Source of the DNA: a virus
DNA: 43,055 nt
Strand: one strand, 5' to 3'
Virus record (IMG/VR): IMGVR_UViG_3300010354_000180
Location: 1 to 43,055 of that record
Positions 32,041-40,434 of the stretch are shown here, piece after piece. The notes beneath the pieces were generated by a model. That model made no database searches, had not been told where the DNA came from, and saw nothing but the letters and a program-made list of their open reading frames with translations. The translations under genes and the position numbers were made by a program. The first letter of the stretch is position 1. Every line of letters starts with the position of its first letter.

Positions 32041-32631
32041 ATGATTAAACTGTTATTTCCTTTGCCCAGAAATGTGACTGTCGCCTTCAGTGGCGGGGTC
32101 GATAGTGTTGCCGTAGTTGATTTTTTATCTAAGAATCATGACGTAACATGCGCCTTCTATCATCACGGAACTGAGAATAGTGAGAGGGCATTGAAGTTTG
32201 TTAGTCATTTTTGTTCAGACAGAAATCTTCCTATGTTTTTGGGTATCCTCAATCGTGAAAAACCCAAAGATAAAAGTTACGAAGAATTTTGGCGTGAGGA
32301 AAGATATCAATATTTAAGCACACTAGGACCGGTTCTTACTGCACATCATTTAGATGACGCAGTAGAAACATATCTCTGGTCTGCAATGCACGGCAAACCC
32401 AAAGTTCCCAAACTTATTCGCGGTAATGTTATTCGTCCATTTTTGACGACACCCAAGAGTGAATTTATTAGTTGGTGTAAGCGTAAAGAATTGACTTGGT
32501 GCGAAGATTTAAGTAATGAAGATGAACGCTATACTAGAAATTACATTCGTAAAAATCTTGTACCACACGCATTTCATGTCAACCCCGGTCTAAGAAAAAC
32601 CGTGAAGAAAATCATTGAAAATAGTCTTTAA
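32041..32631 (+). CDS. tilS: TilS-like tRNA(Ile)-lysidine synthetase core
   Basis: 196 aa PP-loop N-type ATPase. SGGVDS is at 17-22, AHHLDDAVET at 101-110, then RPFL-x-x-P-KSE and the TilS-type end CEDLSNEDERYTRNYIRKNL (~159-178). Bacterial TilS changes the CAU anticodon cytidine of tRNA-Ile to lysidine so that it reads AUA. This copy keeps the catalytic core but lacks the C-terminal tRNA-binding domains of the ~430 aa bacterial enzyme. It may help decode ATA codons, common in this AT-rich genome, or modify another tRNA (inference). Confidence 0.75.
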   Translation: MIKLLFPLPRNVTVAFSGGVDSVAVVDFLSKNHDVTCAFYHHGTENSERALKFVSHFCSDRNLPMFLGILNREKPKDKSYEEFWREERYQYLSTLGPVLTAHHLDDAVETYLWSAMHGKPKVPKLIRGNVIRPFLTTPKSEFISWCKRKELTWCEDLSNEDERYTRNYIRKNLVPHAFHVNPGLRKTVKKIIENSL

Positions 32632-33283
32632 AGTTTTCTAGAATAAATTTGGCTATCTCTTTGTTACCATCTTCATTCCAATGTATGTCTTTCTTATTAT
32701 TGGGAAATTTTATACACATGATTTTATGATAAAATTGTTTGACAATGTTTTTATCTTGGTTAAGAAGATTTGCAAAATCTAATACAATATAGCTTGTATT
32801 ATGATCTATCAATTTTTTAATGATGCCATGTAACATTAGAACTTGTTGATCCTTATGAATATATGAATTTATGTAGGTAATGTAATAGGTTAGGTAATCT
32901 TTATAAAAAGAATCTATTTCGCTTAACTTAAGCAAAGTATTAAACGTATTTGATCTAATGTTTCCATTATTATTATTTGACAGGTTCAGAATAAAATCTT
33001 CAAATTTAGGTATTTTCTTTTGATCATTTTTTTCAACAACATCGAATCGTTCTGTAGTTGTAGTATTGAATATGACCAAATCAGCTTTATATTCTATAGC
33101 ATGTTCTACTTGTTTTATGATGCAATAATTACTTGCACCAGGAATAGCCAAATTTGTAACTTCAGAGTTTAGTAACTCTGATAAAAATTCTGTATAGTTT
33201 TTGTTAGTACCGAATGAAGAATCCTCTCTTTGATAGAGACCAGTACTGAAACTGCAACCGCACGTTATAATTTTCATAACCAT
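32612..33283 (-). CDS. SGNH hydrolase-like protein on the minus strand
   Basis: 223 aa. Block I is TCGCSFSTGLY (residues ~7-17), the variant GxS of SGNH/GDSL hydrolases. IPGASNY supplies the Asn block, and KDIHWNEDGNKEIAKF the C-terminal Asp/His block. Two more copies of this type lie at 33623 and 40434. Converges with the tilS-like gene and overlaps its end by 20 bases. ATG 33283 or 33277 are both possible; the late promoter TATAAATA is 5 bases before the first. Substrate unknown. Confidence 0.55.
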   Translation of the reverse strand: MVMKIITCGCSFSTGLYQREDSSFGTNKNYTEFLSELLNSEVTNLAIPGASNYCIIKQVEHAIEYKADLVIFNTTTTERFDVVEKNDQKKIPKFEDFILNLSNNNNGNIRSNTFNTLLKLSEIDSFYKDYLTYYITYINSYIHKDQQVLMLHGIIKKLIDHNTSYIVLDFANLLNQDKNIVKQFYHKIMCIKFPNNKKDIHWNEDGNKEIAKFILENFKDYFQ

Positions 33284-33288
33284 ATATA

Positions 33289-33296
33289 TATTTATA
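33289..33296 (-). promoter_or_regulatory. Perfect T4 late promoter octamer, minus strand
   Basis: On the minus strand the sequence reads TATAAATA, the exact T4 consensus, 5 bases before ATG 33283. No Shine-Dalgarno site. It is the only minus-strand copy found next to a gene start. Confidence 0.65.
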
Positions 33297-33309
33297 GGGT
33301 AAATTAAAA

Positions 33310-33337
33310 TTGACTTTCCTCATATAACATATATAAT
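33310..33337 (+). promoter_or_regulatory. Sigma70 promoter for the DsbA-like gene
   Basis: TTGACT (33310-33315), 16 bases and TATAAT (33332-33337), with a normal leader containing AAGGAG before ATG 33360. Divergent from the late promoter of the minus-strand gene. Confidence 0.7.
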
Positions 33338-33359
33338 ATTAGACTCACAAGGAGAACAC

Positions 33360-33623
33360 ATGTCTACACCCAAAACCTTTTCAGGCGATCAAAAAATTAA
33401 GCTTACCCAATTAGTTAACGAAGGCATGGCAGTCATGCATGAAATCGAAACACTACAGGGCGGGTTGAGTGATACTATCAAAGCTGTAGCCGAAGAACTA
33501 GAAGTAAAGCCTAGTGTACTAAAGAAAGCTATTCGTATCGCACACAAGGCTAGCCTTACTCAGACCAATCAAGAACACGATGATTTAAATACTATTTTGG
33601 AAGCTGTCGGCAAAACAATCTAA
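33360..33623 (+). CDS. Small helical DNA-binding protein, DsbA-like
   Basis: 87 aa, all helical: residues ~8-30, 35-50 (LSDTIKAVAEELEVKPSVL) and 50-62 (KKAIRIAHKAS). Size and order of helices, with an AVAEELxVKPxxLKKAIRxAHK core, suit the T4 DsbA type (89 aa), a double-stranded DNA binding protein tied to late transcription. Primary-sequence likeness to T4 is low, so this rests on pattern and on recall of annotated relatives. It lies near the polymerase and clamp and has a strong sigma70 promoter. Confidence 0.5.
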   Translation: MSTPKTFSGDQKIKLTQLVNEGMAVMHEIETLQGGLSDTIKAVAEELEVKPSVLKKAIRIAHKASLTQTNQEHDDLNTILEAVGKTI

Positions 33624-34231
33624 TGCATAGATTGGTATCTTTCGGGTGTTCATATACTTACGGACACGGCTTAAAAGATTGTCACATTGAACCTGACAAA
33701 TTTGGACCATATCCTAGTCAAATGGCTTGGCCATCTCTGTTGTCTGAAAAAATGTGTCGCACTCTAGTTAATACTAGTTCTCCCGGCTCAAGCAACATTC
33801 ATATATTGTGGAAAGTTTTAAATTTTGATTTCCATAATGAAGATATGTGTGTTGTGATGTGGACACACTTTGGAAGAATACCATTTAGCAGATTGTATCA
33901 TGATCCAACTAAAATTGTTTGGGATCATTACGATAATGCATCGTCCTTGCAAATAGCAGAAACTGAGCAAGAAAATTTAGGTATACGAAATTTTATGCTC
34001 ATGCATCATGCATATTTGCATCTTTCACAAAAAGGAATAAAGCACCTTTTTGTCATTGCTACTAAAGATAGTAAAATTTACCAATGTCCTAATGCGTTAC
34101 AAACTAAAAGTTTATTCATGGATTTAACTTTTCCTAAAATAGATGTAGCATTAGATAAAAGGCATCCGGGACCCAAAAGCCATGCAGCCATGGCATCATT
34201 ACTGTATAATAAGATAAATGAGTTATATTGA
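33623..34231 (+). CDS. SGNH hydrolase-like protein
   Basis: 202 aa. Block I is FGCSYTYGHGL (residues ~6-16), SSPGSSN (~50-56) is the Asn block, and LDKRHPGPKSHAAM near the end gives an Asp-x-x-His pair. The catalytic Ser/Asp/His set is thus plausible. It shares the GCS(F/Y) opening with the 32612 and 40434 proteins. Overlaps the stop of the DsbA-like gene and runs 14 bases into the polymerase gene. Activity and substrate unknown. Confidence 0.55.
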   Translation: MHRLVSFGCSYTYGHGLKDCHIEPDKFGPYPSQMAWPSLLSEKMCRTLVNTSSPGSSNIHILWKVLNFDFHNEDMCVVMWTHFGRIPFSRLYHDPTKIVWDHYDNASSLQIAETEQENLGIRNFMLMHHAYLHLSQKGIKHLFVIATKDSKIYQCPNALQTKSLFMDLTFPKIDVALDKRHPGPKSHAAMASLLYNKINELY

Positions 34232-36923
34232 CGCAATACATGACCGCGATAGCGATAGGATATTTGTCGTAGAACGGACTAGCGAAGGGAAGCGAACATA
34301 CAACGAGCATCCTTGCAATTATACGTTTTACTATAGCGACTCTAAAGGTAAGCAACGTAGTATTTACGGCGATCCTGTAAGCAAGTTCAGTAGCCGCAAA
34401 CGCAGTGAATTCGAAAAAGAAAAGCGTATACACAGTGGCAAGAAATTGTTTGAGAGTGATATCAACGTTGTATTCCGTTGCCTCAGTGAAAACTATCTAG
34501 GAGTTGAACCTCCTAAACTTCATACATGTTTCTTTGACATTGAAGTTGACTTTGACCCCGAGAAGGGCTTTAGTCCAACAAGTGATCCATTCAATCCAGT
34601 TACTGCTATCAGTTGTTATTTGGATTGGCTCGATCAATTAGTTACATTGGTCATTGCTCCTCGACACATGAGTCCTGAATCTGCACGTGAGATATGCAAT
34701 CAGTTTGACAATTGTTTGGTATTTGAAAATGAGAAGGATATGTTCGAAACATTCTTCCAACTCATTGAAGATGCTGACGTATTGACTGGTTGGAACTCTG
34801 AAGGATACGATATTCCATATATGGTCAATCGTGTCACACGTGTATTGAGTAAGGATGACACACGCAAGTTCTGTCTACTTGGGCAAATGCCTAAGCCTAG
34901 AACCTATGAGCGTTTCGGTAAAGAAGAAACTACATACGATTTGGTAGGTCGTGTTCACATGGACTATTTGCAGTTGTATAAGAAGTACAACTATGAAAGT
35001 CGCCACAGCTATTCACTTGATGCAATCGGTGAAATGGAAGTTGGTGAGCGCAAGACGCAATACGAAGGCACTCTTGACCAGTTATATAACAAAGACTTCA
35101 AAACATTTATTCAGTATAACAGACAGGATACAATGTTGATGGTCAAGATTCACAACAAACTTAAGTTTTTGGATTTGGCTAATGCACTAGCACATGAAAA
35201 TACTGTGCTATTGCCAACTGTCATGGGGTCTGTTGCAATGATTGAAATGGCAATCATGAACGAGGCCCATGAACGTGGTATGGTAGTACCTGATAAAAAA
35301 CGAAAGGAAATGAATAGTGATGAACAACAAGCGGCAGGTGCCTATGTTGCTACGCCCAAAAGGGGCATCCATGAATGGGTGGGTGCAGTCGATATCAACT
35401 CCCTCTATCCCTCGGCTATTAGAGCCCTCAACATGGCTCCAGAAACAATTGTTGCACAAGTCCGACAGTCCCTCACCGAGCAATACATGCACGAAAAAGG
35501 ACGAAGGTTGGCTAGCGAAAAGAAACGAGCCAAAGACGGAGACGATGAAGTAACAGGCAGTATTCTATGGGAAGGTCTGTTTGGTAGTTTAGAATATACT
35601 GCCATTATGAACTGCGAACGCGGCACTATACTTACACTAGACTATGAAGATGGTCGAAGTGAAGAAATGAGTGCTGCTGAAATTTGGAAACTTATCTTTG
35701 ATAGTCATAAGCCATATATGATTAGTGCTAATGGTACTATCTTTACTTATGAAAAAGAAGGTGTGATTCCAGGACTACTTACACGCTGGTATACAGAACG
35801 TAAAGCAACGCAAAAGCAAGCCAAAGAAGCAAAAGACAAAGCAGAATTTGAATACTACGATAAGCGACAACTTGTTCGTAAGATTTTGCTTAACAGTGCT
35901 TATGGCGCACTATTGAATGAGCATTGCCGTTTCTATGATAAGCGTATTGGTCAAAGTGTAACATTGTCGGGCCGACAGATTGTTAAACACATGATGAGTC
36001 AAATCAATTTGGCTGTAGCAGGTGAATATAATCATGAGGGTCCTGCAATTGTATACGGTGATACTGACAGTTGCTACTTCAGTGCATATCCTATTTTCAA
36101 AGAACAAATTCAAAAGGGTGAACTTGAATGGAACAAGGATGCTTGTATTCAAGTCTACGATGCTATAGCTGACGAAGCTAATGCTAGCTTCCCTGCATTT
36201 ATGGAACGTGCATTTCATGCACCGCGCAAGAATGGTGAAATCATTAAGGCAGGTCGTGAACTGATCGGTGATCGTAGCATCTTTATCACTAAGAAGCGTT
36301 ATGCTATCAACATTTATGATAAAGAAGGCAAACGCAAAGATAAGGATGGCAAGCTAGGTGATATCAAGGCTATGGGTCTTGACTTGAAACGTGCTGATAC
36401 TCCTAAATACGTACAAGAGTTTTTGATGAACGTATTAAAGATGGTTATTCAAGAAGGTAAAGGACGTGATGAAGTCATTGATGCAATCAAGGATTTCAAA
36501 AAGATTTTATCTGCACAAGATCCATGGACTAAAGGATCTCCCAAGTCAGTAAACAACTTGACTAGACATACTGAAAACTGGGAAAAGACTGGTAAGTGTG
36601 GTGTGGGTCATGCAATGGCTGCTATTAATTATAACTATCTACGTAGAGTTAACAGCGATAACTATTCTATGAAGATCGTCGACGGGATGAAGGTTATTGT
36701 TTGTAAACTTAAACCCAATCCATTGAATATGACCAGTGTGGCATACCCTACAGATGAACTTAGATTGCCACACTGGTTCTGTGAATTACCATTCGATGAC
36801 AATGAAATGGAACGAACACTAGTAGACGAAAAGATTGAGAACTTATTGGGCGTTCTCAATTGGGATCTACGTAGCAATACTAATACGAATAGCACGTTTG
36901 ATCAACTATTCAGCTTCGGATAA
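34218..36923 (+). CDS. 43: Family B DNA polymerase (gp43-like)
   Basis: 901 aa, close to T4 gp43 (898). The 3'-5' exonuclease has DIEVD (107-111), WNSEGYDIPY and YNRQDTML. The polymerase has DINSLYPS (392-399), KILLNSAYG (555-563) and YGDTDS (613-618) with Asp615 and Asp617, then KKRYAINI. The C-terminal STFDQLFSFG resembles the clamp-binding tail of gp43 (gp45 partner encoded next). It replicates the phage genome. Starts within the previous gene; no good Shine-Dalgarno site is visible. Confidence 0.95.
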   Translation: MSYIDAIHDRDSDRIFVVERTSEGKRTYNEHPCNYTFYYSDSKGKQRSIYGDPVSKFSSRKRSEFEKEKRIHSGKKLFESDINVVFRCLSENYLGVEPPKLHTCFFDIEVDFDPEKGFSPTSDPFNPVTAISCYLDWLDQLVTLVIAPRHMSPESAREICNQFDNCLVFENEKDMFETFFQLIEDADVLTGWNSEGYDIPYMVNRVTRVLSKDDTRKFCLLGQMPKPRTYERFGKEETTYDLVGRVHMDYLQLYKKYNYESRHSYSLDAIGEMEVGERKTQYEGTLDQLYNKDFKTFIQYNRQDTMLMVKIHNKLKFLDLANALAHENTVLLPTVMGSVAMIEMAIMNEAHERGMVVPDKKRKEMNSDEQQAAGAYVATPKRGIHEWVGAVDINSLYPSAIRALNMAPETIVAQVRQSLTEQYMHEKGRRLASEKKRAKDGDDEVTGSILWEGLFGSLEYTAIMNCERGTILTLDYEDGRSEEMSAAEIWKLIFDSHKPYMISANGTIFTYEKEGVIPGLLTRWYTERKATQKQAKEAKDKAEFEYYDKRQLVRKILLNSAYGALLNEHCRFYDKRIGQSVTLSGRQIVKHMMSQINLAVAGEYNHEGPAIVYGDTDSCYFSAYPIFKEQIQKGELEWNKDACIQVYDAIADEANASFPAFMERAFHAPRKNGEIIKAGRELIGDRSIFITKKRYAINIYDKEGKRKDKDGKLGDIKAMGLDLKRADTPKYVQEFLMNVLKMVIQEGKGRDEVIDAIKDFKKILSAQDPWTKGSPKSVNNLTRHTENWEKTGKCGVGHAMAAINYNYLRRVNSDNYSMKIVDGMKVIVCKLKPNPLNMTSVAYPTDELRLPHWFCELPFDDNEMERTLVDEKIENLLGVLNWDLRSNTNTNSTFDQLFSFG

Positions 36924-36931
36924 ATTGCATC

Positions 36932-36960
36932 TTGACGTTTGCAATAAATTCCACTATATT
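36932..36960 (+). promoter_or_regulatory. Sigma70 promoter for the sliding clamp gene
   Basis: TTGACG (36932-36937), 17 bases and TATATT (36955-36960), giving a ~38-base leader with AAAGGA before ATG 37005. Confidence 0.7.
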
Positions 36961-37004
36961 ACACAGTGATACAGCCTAAATAAATTAACACATAAAGGAT
37001 AAAC

Positions 37005-37736
37005 ATGAAAGACTATTTACTTGACCTCATTCAACACACACATGGTCTGGGCGAGATTGACCTCGTTAAGATCACCGGCACTGACAAAGAAACACAGATT
37101 AATGCTGTAGCAGAAAATAAATCTGTTGTTGTTAGTGGCACTTTTAAAACTCCAATCGCAGATTTTATCGGTACATTTGGTATGCCCAATCTAGGCAAAC
37201 TAAAAACTATTCTGAGTTTTGATGAGTATGATGATACATCTAAAATTAATGTGACACGCACCAAGCGTGACAATGAAGATGTTCCTACTACTATTCACTT
37301 TGAAACAAAATCGGGTGACTTTGTTAATGATTATAGGCTCATGTCTAAGACTATCGTAGAAGAAAAAGTTCGCACACTTATGTTCAAGGGTGCTAATTGG
37401 AACGTTGAGTTTGAACCTAGCGTTGCAGGTATCCTTCGTTTGAAGAAACAAGCAAGTGCTAATAGTGAAGAACAACATTTTACTATGACTACTGTTGGTA
37501 CTGATTTGAAGATCAACTTCGGTGATCCTAGCACTCACAGTGGTAACTTTGTATTTCATGCAGGTGTTAGTGGCAAACTTGCTCAACCTTGGAAGTGGCC
37601 CGTTAAAGTATTTCAATCGATTATGGACTTACCCGGCGATAAGAAAGTAAAGATTGCTGATCAGGGTGCTACGGAGATTACAGTTGATAGCCCGTTTGCA
37701 ACATACAAATATCTTCTTCCAGCACAAAGCAAATGA
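37005..37736 (+). CDS. 45: DNA sliding clamp (gp45-like)
   Basis: 243 aa, T4 gp45 is 228. It follows the polymerase as expected for this protein. Visible parts include the strand-helix region TPIADFIGTFGMPNLGKLKTIL (in two halves, ~48-69) and a second domain with HFTMTTVGTDLKINFGD and WKWPVKVFQSIMDLPGD. It would be a trimeric ring that tethers the polymerase and, in T4, also activates late promoters together with gp33 and gp55, neither of which is in the window. It has its own sigma70 promoter. Confidence 0.85.
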   Translation: MKDYLLDLIQHTHGLGEIDLVKITGTDKETQINAVAENKSVVVSGTFKTPIADFIGTFGMPNLGKLKTILSFDEYDDTSKINVTRTKRDNEDVPTTIHFETKSGDFVNDYRLMSKTIVEEKVRTLMFKGANWNVEFEPSVAGILRLKKQASANSEEQHFTMTTVGTDLKINFGDPSTHSGNFVFHAGVSGKLAQPWKWPVKVFQSIMDLPGDKKVKIADQGATEITVDSPFATYKYLLPAQSK

Positions 37737-38119
37737 TTAAAGACTTGATAGGTAGCAATGGAGTTATCGTATTAGCGGGTACAAGTTCTTACCCATATGT
37801 TAATATGAGTAATGCTAGTGCCGGAATGATTCGCTACAACGGTAGCAATCAAAATTTAGAAGTTTATGATGGTTCTTCTTGGGTTACTCTTCCCGGTAAT
37901 CATACTAGAATAGAGCTAGACATGGAAACTAGAAGGTTGCTAGAGTGGGTAAAGGCTAAGTGCGCCGAAGAAGAATACCTAAAGAAACAAGCAGAGTCTA
38001 ATCCCACTATTAAAGATTTATTAAATCAACGCAATGATATTGATCATAAAATTACTATGGTTAGAACATTGTTGAAAAACGAGTGTTCAGTGTGTAACCT
38101 AGATGAAGTAATTGATTGA
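37733..38119 (+). CDS. Small protein with fibre-like strand motif and coiled coil
   Basis: 128 aa. Residues ~30-55 (AGMIRYNGSNQNLEVYDG, then SWVTL) repeat a motif very common in phage tail fibres. The C-terminal ~65 residues are helical and charged, with a NECSVCN Cys pair near the end. Overlaps the clamp stop (ATGA). Presumably a virion-associated or assembly protein; function unknown. Confidence 0.5.
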   Translation: MIKDLIGSNGVIVLAGTSSYPYVNMSNASAGMIRYNGSNQNLEVYDGSSWVTLPGNHTRIELDMETRRLLEWVKAKCAEEEYLKKQAESNPTIKDLLNQRNDIDHKITMVRTLLKNECSVCNLDEVID

Positions 38120-38134
38120 TCAACAAGCAAGCCC

Positions 38135-39685
38135 ATGATATACATAGAGCATAATCTAACAAACAATCACAACCCCGACTGGGCACTGTTTTTACCGGCA
38201 GTGTCTAGTTTCTTTATTACTGGTTTGGGGAAACAGCGTGAAGGTGAAAACTATTTTGAAGCTAGTCGCATACCTGCGGGTTTCAACGGTGATGTTGAAT
38301 GCTTGAATTTCTTAAACAGTAAGCAAGGACTATTCACATACAAGTGGGGTTTGTACTCTGCTGGTCATGCTAATTTAGATCCAACTAAAAACGACAACGC
38401 AGAATCTATCATTCGTAAGCGTGAAAGTGGCACGTTTATGTTAGGTGATAGCGGTGGCTTTCAGATTCTAAAAGGTCAATGGCCTGCTGATTGGAAAGAT
38501 CCTAACTGTCCTAAAGCATTAGCAAAGCGTAAAGAGGTACTCTTATGGATGGACACATACATGGATTATGGTATGTGTTTGGATGTACCCAGTGAAAGTT
38601 ATCGAAACACAAAGGCATTTGAGCAACATAAGATTCGTAACTTACAAGATGCTATTAAAGCCACACATATAAACAACGAATATTTTATTCAACATCGTAA
38701 TGGAAGTTGCAAGTTCTTAAACGTCATGCAAGGCCTGACGCATGAAGATAGCGATAACTGGTATGAAGAAATGAAGAAGTATTGTGATCCAAAAGTCTAT
38801 CCTGACAATCATTTCAATGGTTGGGCATTTGGTGGACAGAATAAAATTGACATAGATTTGATGTTGCGTAGGCTTGTTGGTATCATTCATGATGGTTTAC
38901 TACAAGAAGGTAAACATGATTTACTTCACTGCTTGGGTGTAAGTATCATGGAGTATGCTGTACTCTTTAGTGACATACAACGAGCCATACGAAAATATCA
39001 TAATCCCAAATTTCAAATTACTTTTGACTGTGCAAGTCCATTTTTTAGTGCGGCTAAAGGTCTTGCTTATTTCAATACTAGCATTGAGCATAATAAGAAG
39101 TGGTCTTACAGTATGGAGAAGACCGCAGAAAACAAAGATTATGCCAACGATAATCGTAAGTTTAGCGATGCTGTTTTACAAGACGGTATCCACAAGCTAT
39201 TTGCCGATAGTCCAGTGACTGATAGAATGTTGGTTCGTGACTTGTGTTATCGTGGTCATGGATTTATCAACAATCAAGGTAAAGAAACTAAAACAAGTTG
39301 GGACACACTAAGTTATACATTGTTACAAGCACACAATGTTTATCAACATATTGTAGCTGTACAAGAAGCTAATCGTAGATATGAACAAGGTATAATGCCT
39401 AAGATGCTAATCAACAAATTTGAAGATATGCACTTCGGAGATATCATTGACGAAATTTTTAGACTTAACGACAAGAATAAAAGTTTAGCATTAATTAAAC
39501 AACATGAGAATCTATGGACTCAAATGCAAAGTGGTAGTCAAGGATTGAGTGGTAAGAAAACAATTAATGCAATCACTATGTTTAACAAGTTATTTGAAGA
39601 TTCAGACACATCATCTGAAGTTGTGCTAGATGATGAAGATAGTGATGAAGAAATAATGAACTCACTAGACCATGATAACGGTTAA
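38135..39685 (+). CDS. dpdA: TGT-superfamily protein, DpdA-like
   Basis: 516 aa. LGDSGGFQIL (103-112) matches the tRNA-guanine transglycosylase site DSGGFQ (Asp105). MQGLTHEDS resembles the QG-block, GWAFGG resembles GYAIGG, HCLGVSI the YLMGVG block, and TFDCASPFF (Asp298) the nucleophile region DxVxPTR. The CxCxxC zinc motif of bacterial TGT is not visible. TGT-like proteins in phages (DpdA) insert 7-deazaguanines into DNA. A queuine tRNA enzyme is the alternative. No Shine-Dalgarno site. Overlaps the next gene by 14 bases. Confidence 0.65.
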   Translation: MIYIEHNLTNNHNPDWALFLPAVSSFFITGLGKQREGENYFEASRIPAGFNGDVECLNFLNSKQGLFTYKWGLYSAGHANLDPTKNDNAESIIRKRESGTFMLGDSGGFQILKGQWPADWKDPNCPKALAKRKEVLLWMDTYMDYGMCLDVPSESYRNTKAFEQHKIRNLQDAIKATHINNEYFIQHRNGSCKFLNVMQGLTHEDSDNWYEEMKKYCDPKVYPDNHFNGWAFGGQNKIDIDLMLRRLVGIIHDGLLQEGKHDLLHCLGVSIMEYAVLFSDIQRAIRKYHNPKFQITFDCASPFFSAAKGLAYFNTSIEHNKKWSYSMEKTAENKDYANDNRKFSDAVLQDGIHKLFADSPVTDRMLVRDLCYRGHGFINNQGKETKTSWDTLSYTLLQAHNVYQHIVAVQEANRRYEQGIMPKMLINKFEDMHFGDIIDEIFRLNDKNKSLALIKQHENLWTQMQSGSQGLSGKKTINAITMFNKLFEDSDTSSEVVLDDEDSDEEIMNSLDHDNG

Positions 39686-40226
39686 AGAAAAACCTGAAGT
39701 GGTATGGGATATACCAAATAAAATTTTTGTACGGGAGAATGTATTAGATCCTGAGCTATGTGTAGAAATCGCTGAGTATGGAAACAATAATGTACAGCCC
39801 GGCGTAAATAAATATAGCCATGCATTTCAAGTAAAGTTTGACGCATGTTTATTACCCGTAGATCATATAATACATTCTAAATTAGAAAATGTTTGGGAAG
39901 ACATAATCAACTTTCTTAAATTTGATATTGACTTTGTAGAACCATACGAACTAAAAAAATATTCTAAAGGAAATTATTTTGGTAAACACATCGATAACTA
40001 TTATTCTATTACACGTAACTTAGATAGAAAAATAACAATGAGTGTTCAATTATCAAATCCATCAGATTATGAAGGTGGTGAATTTATTATTGCAGGAAAT
40101 AGTTTTAAATTACCCATCGGCAGTGTGTTGGCGTTTCCATCTTTCTTTTCACATAATGTTGATTTAGTAAAAAGTGGAACACGATGGTCTCTTATTGGTT
40201 GGGCTTGGGGCCCTTATTGGAGGTAA
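39672..40226 (+). CDS. 2OG-Fe(II) oxygenase (prolyl-4-hydroxylase type)
   Basis: 184 aa. The double-stranded beta-helix core shows GKHIDNYY with H106-x-D108, FSHNVD with His161 and GTRWSLIGW with Arg171: the iron triad and the 2-oxoglutarate Arg. EGGEFI (~138-143) is the usual strand before them. Such phage enzymes may hydroxylate proteins or nucleic acid bases; the target is unknown. Its 5' end overlaps the TGT-like gene, hinting at co-translation and possibly a common pathway. Confidence 0.8.
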   Translation: MITVKEKPEVVWDIPNKIFVRENVLDPELCVEIAEYGNNNVQPGVNKYSHAFQVKFDACLLPVDHIIHSKLENVWEDIINFLKFDIDFVEPYELKKYSKGNYFGKHIDNYYSITRNLDRKITMSVQLSNPSDYEGGEFIIAGNSFKLPIGSVLAFPSFFSHNVDLVKSGTRWSLIGWAWGPYWR

Positions 40227-40227
40227 T

Positions 40228-40434
40228 ATGTACAAAGAAAAGATTCGTAGACTTGAAAATGTTCTTGCAGAACAAACTAGGACAATTGATCTTCTTAAAG
40301 AAGATACTAGTAAAGCATCAGAGTTAAAAATCTTGATAGAACAACGTTCAACTACCTTGAGTGAACTATCACAATTGCGGCGTATGCAATATGAAGAAGA
40401 ACATGAGAGGGTTCATTTTGACGATGATCGCTAA
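40228..40434 (+). CDS. Short coiled-coil protein
   Basis: 68 aa from ATG 40228 with GGAGG just upstream; an upstream in-frame start inside the oxygenase gene is less likely. Heptad-like helix (IRRLENVLAEQTRTIDLL) to the acidic end HFDDDR. No domain recognised. Its stop overlaps the next gene start. Confidence 0.5.
   Translation: MYKEKIRRLENVLAEQTRTIDLLKEDTSKASELKILIEQRSTTLSELSQLRRMQYEEEHERVHFDDDR

Noticed and set aside
34205-34210. TATAAT in front of the DNA polymerase start
   Set aside because: No -35 box at a suitable distance and no spaced TGn extension; kept out of the promoter list.
35208-35492. Minus-strand open frame inside the polymerase gene
   Set aside because: It runs opposite conserved polymerase motifs and is a reading-frame shadow.
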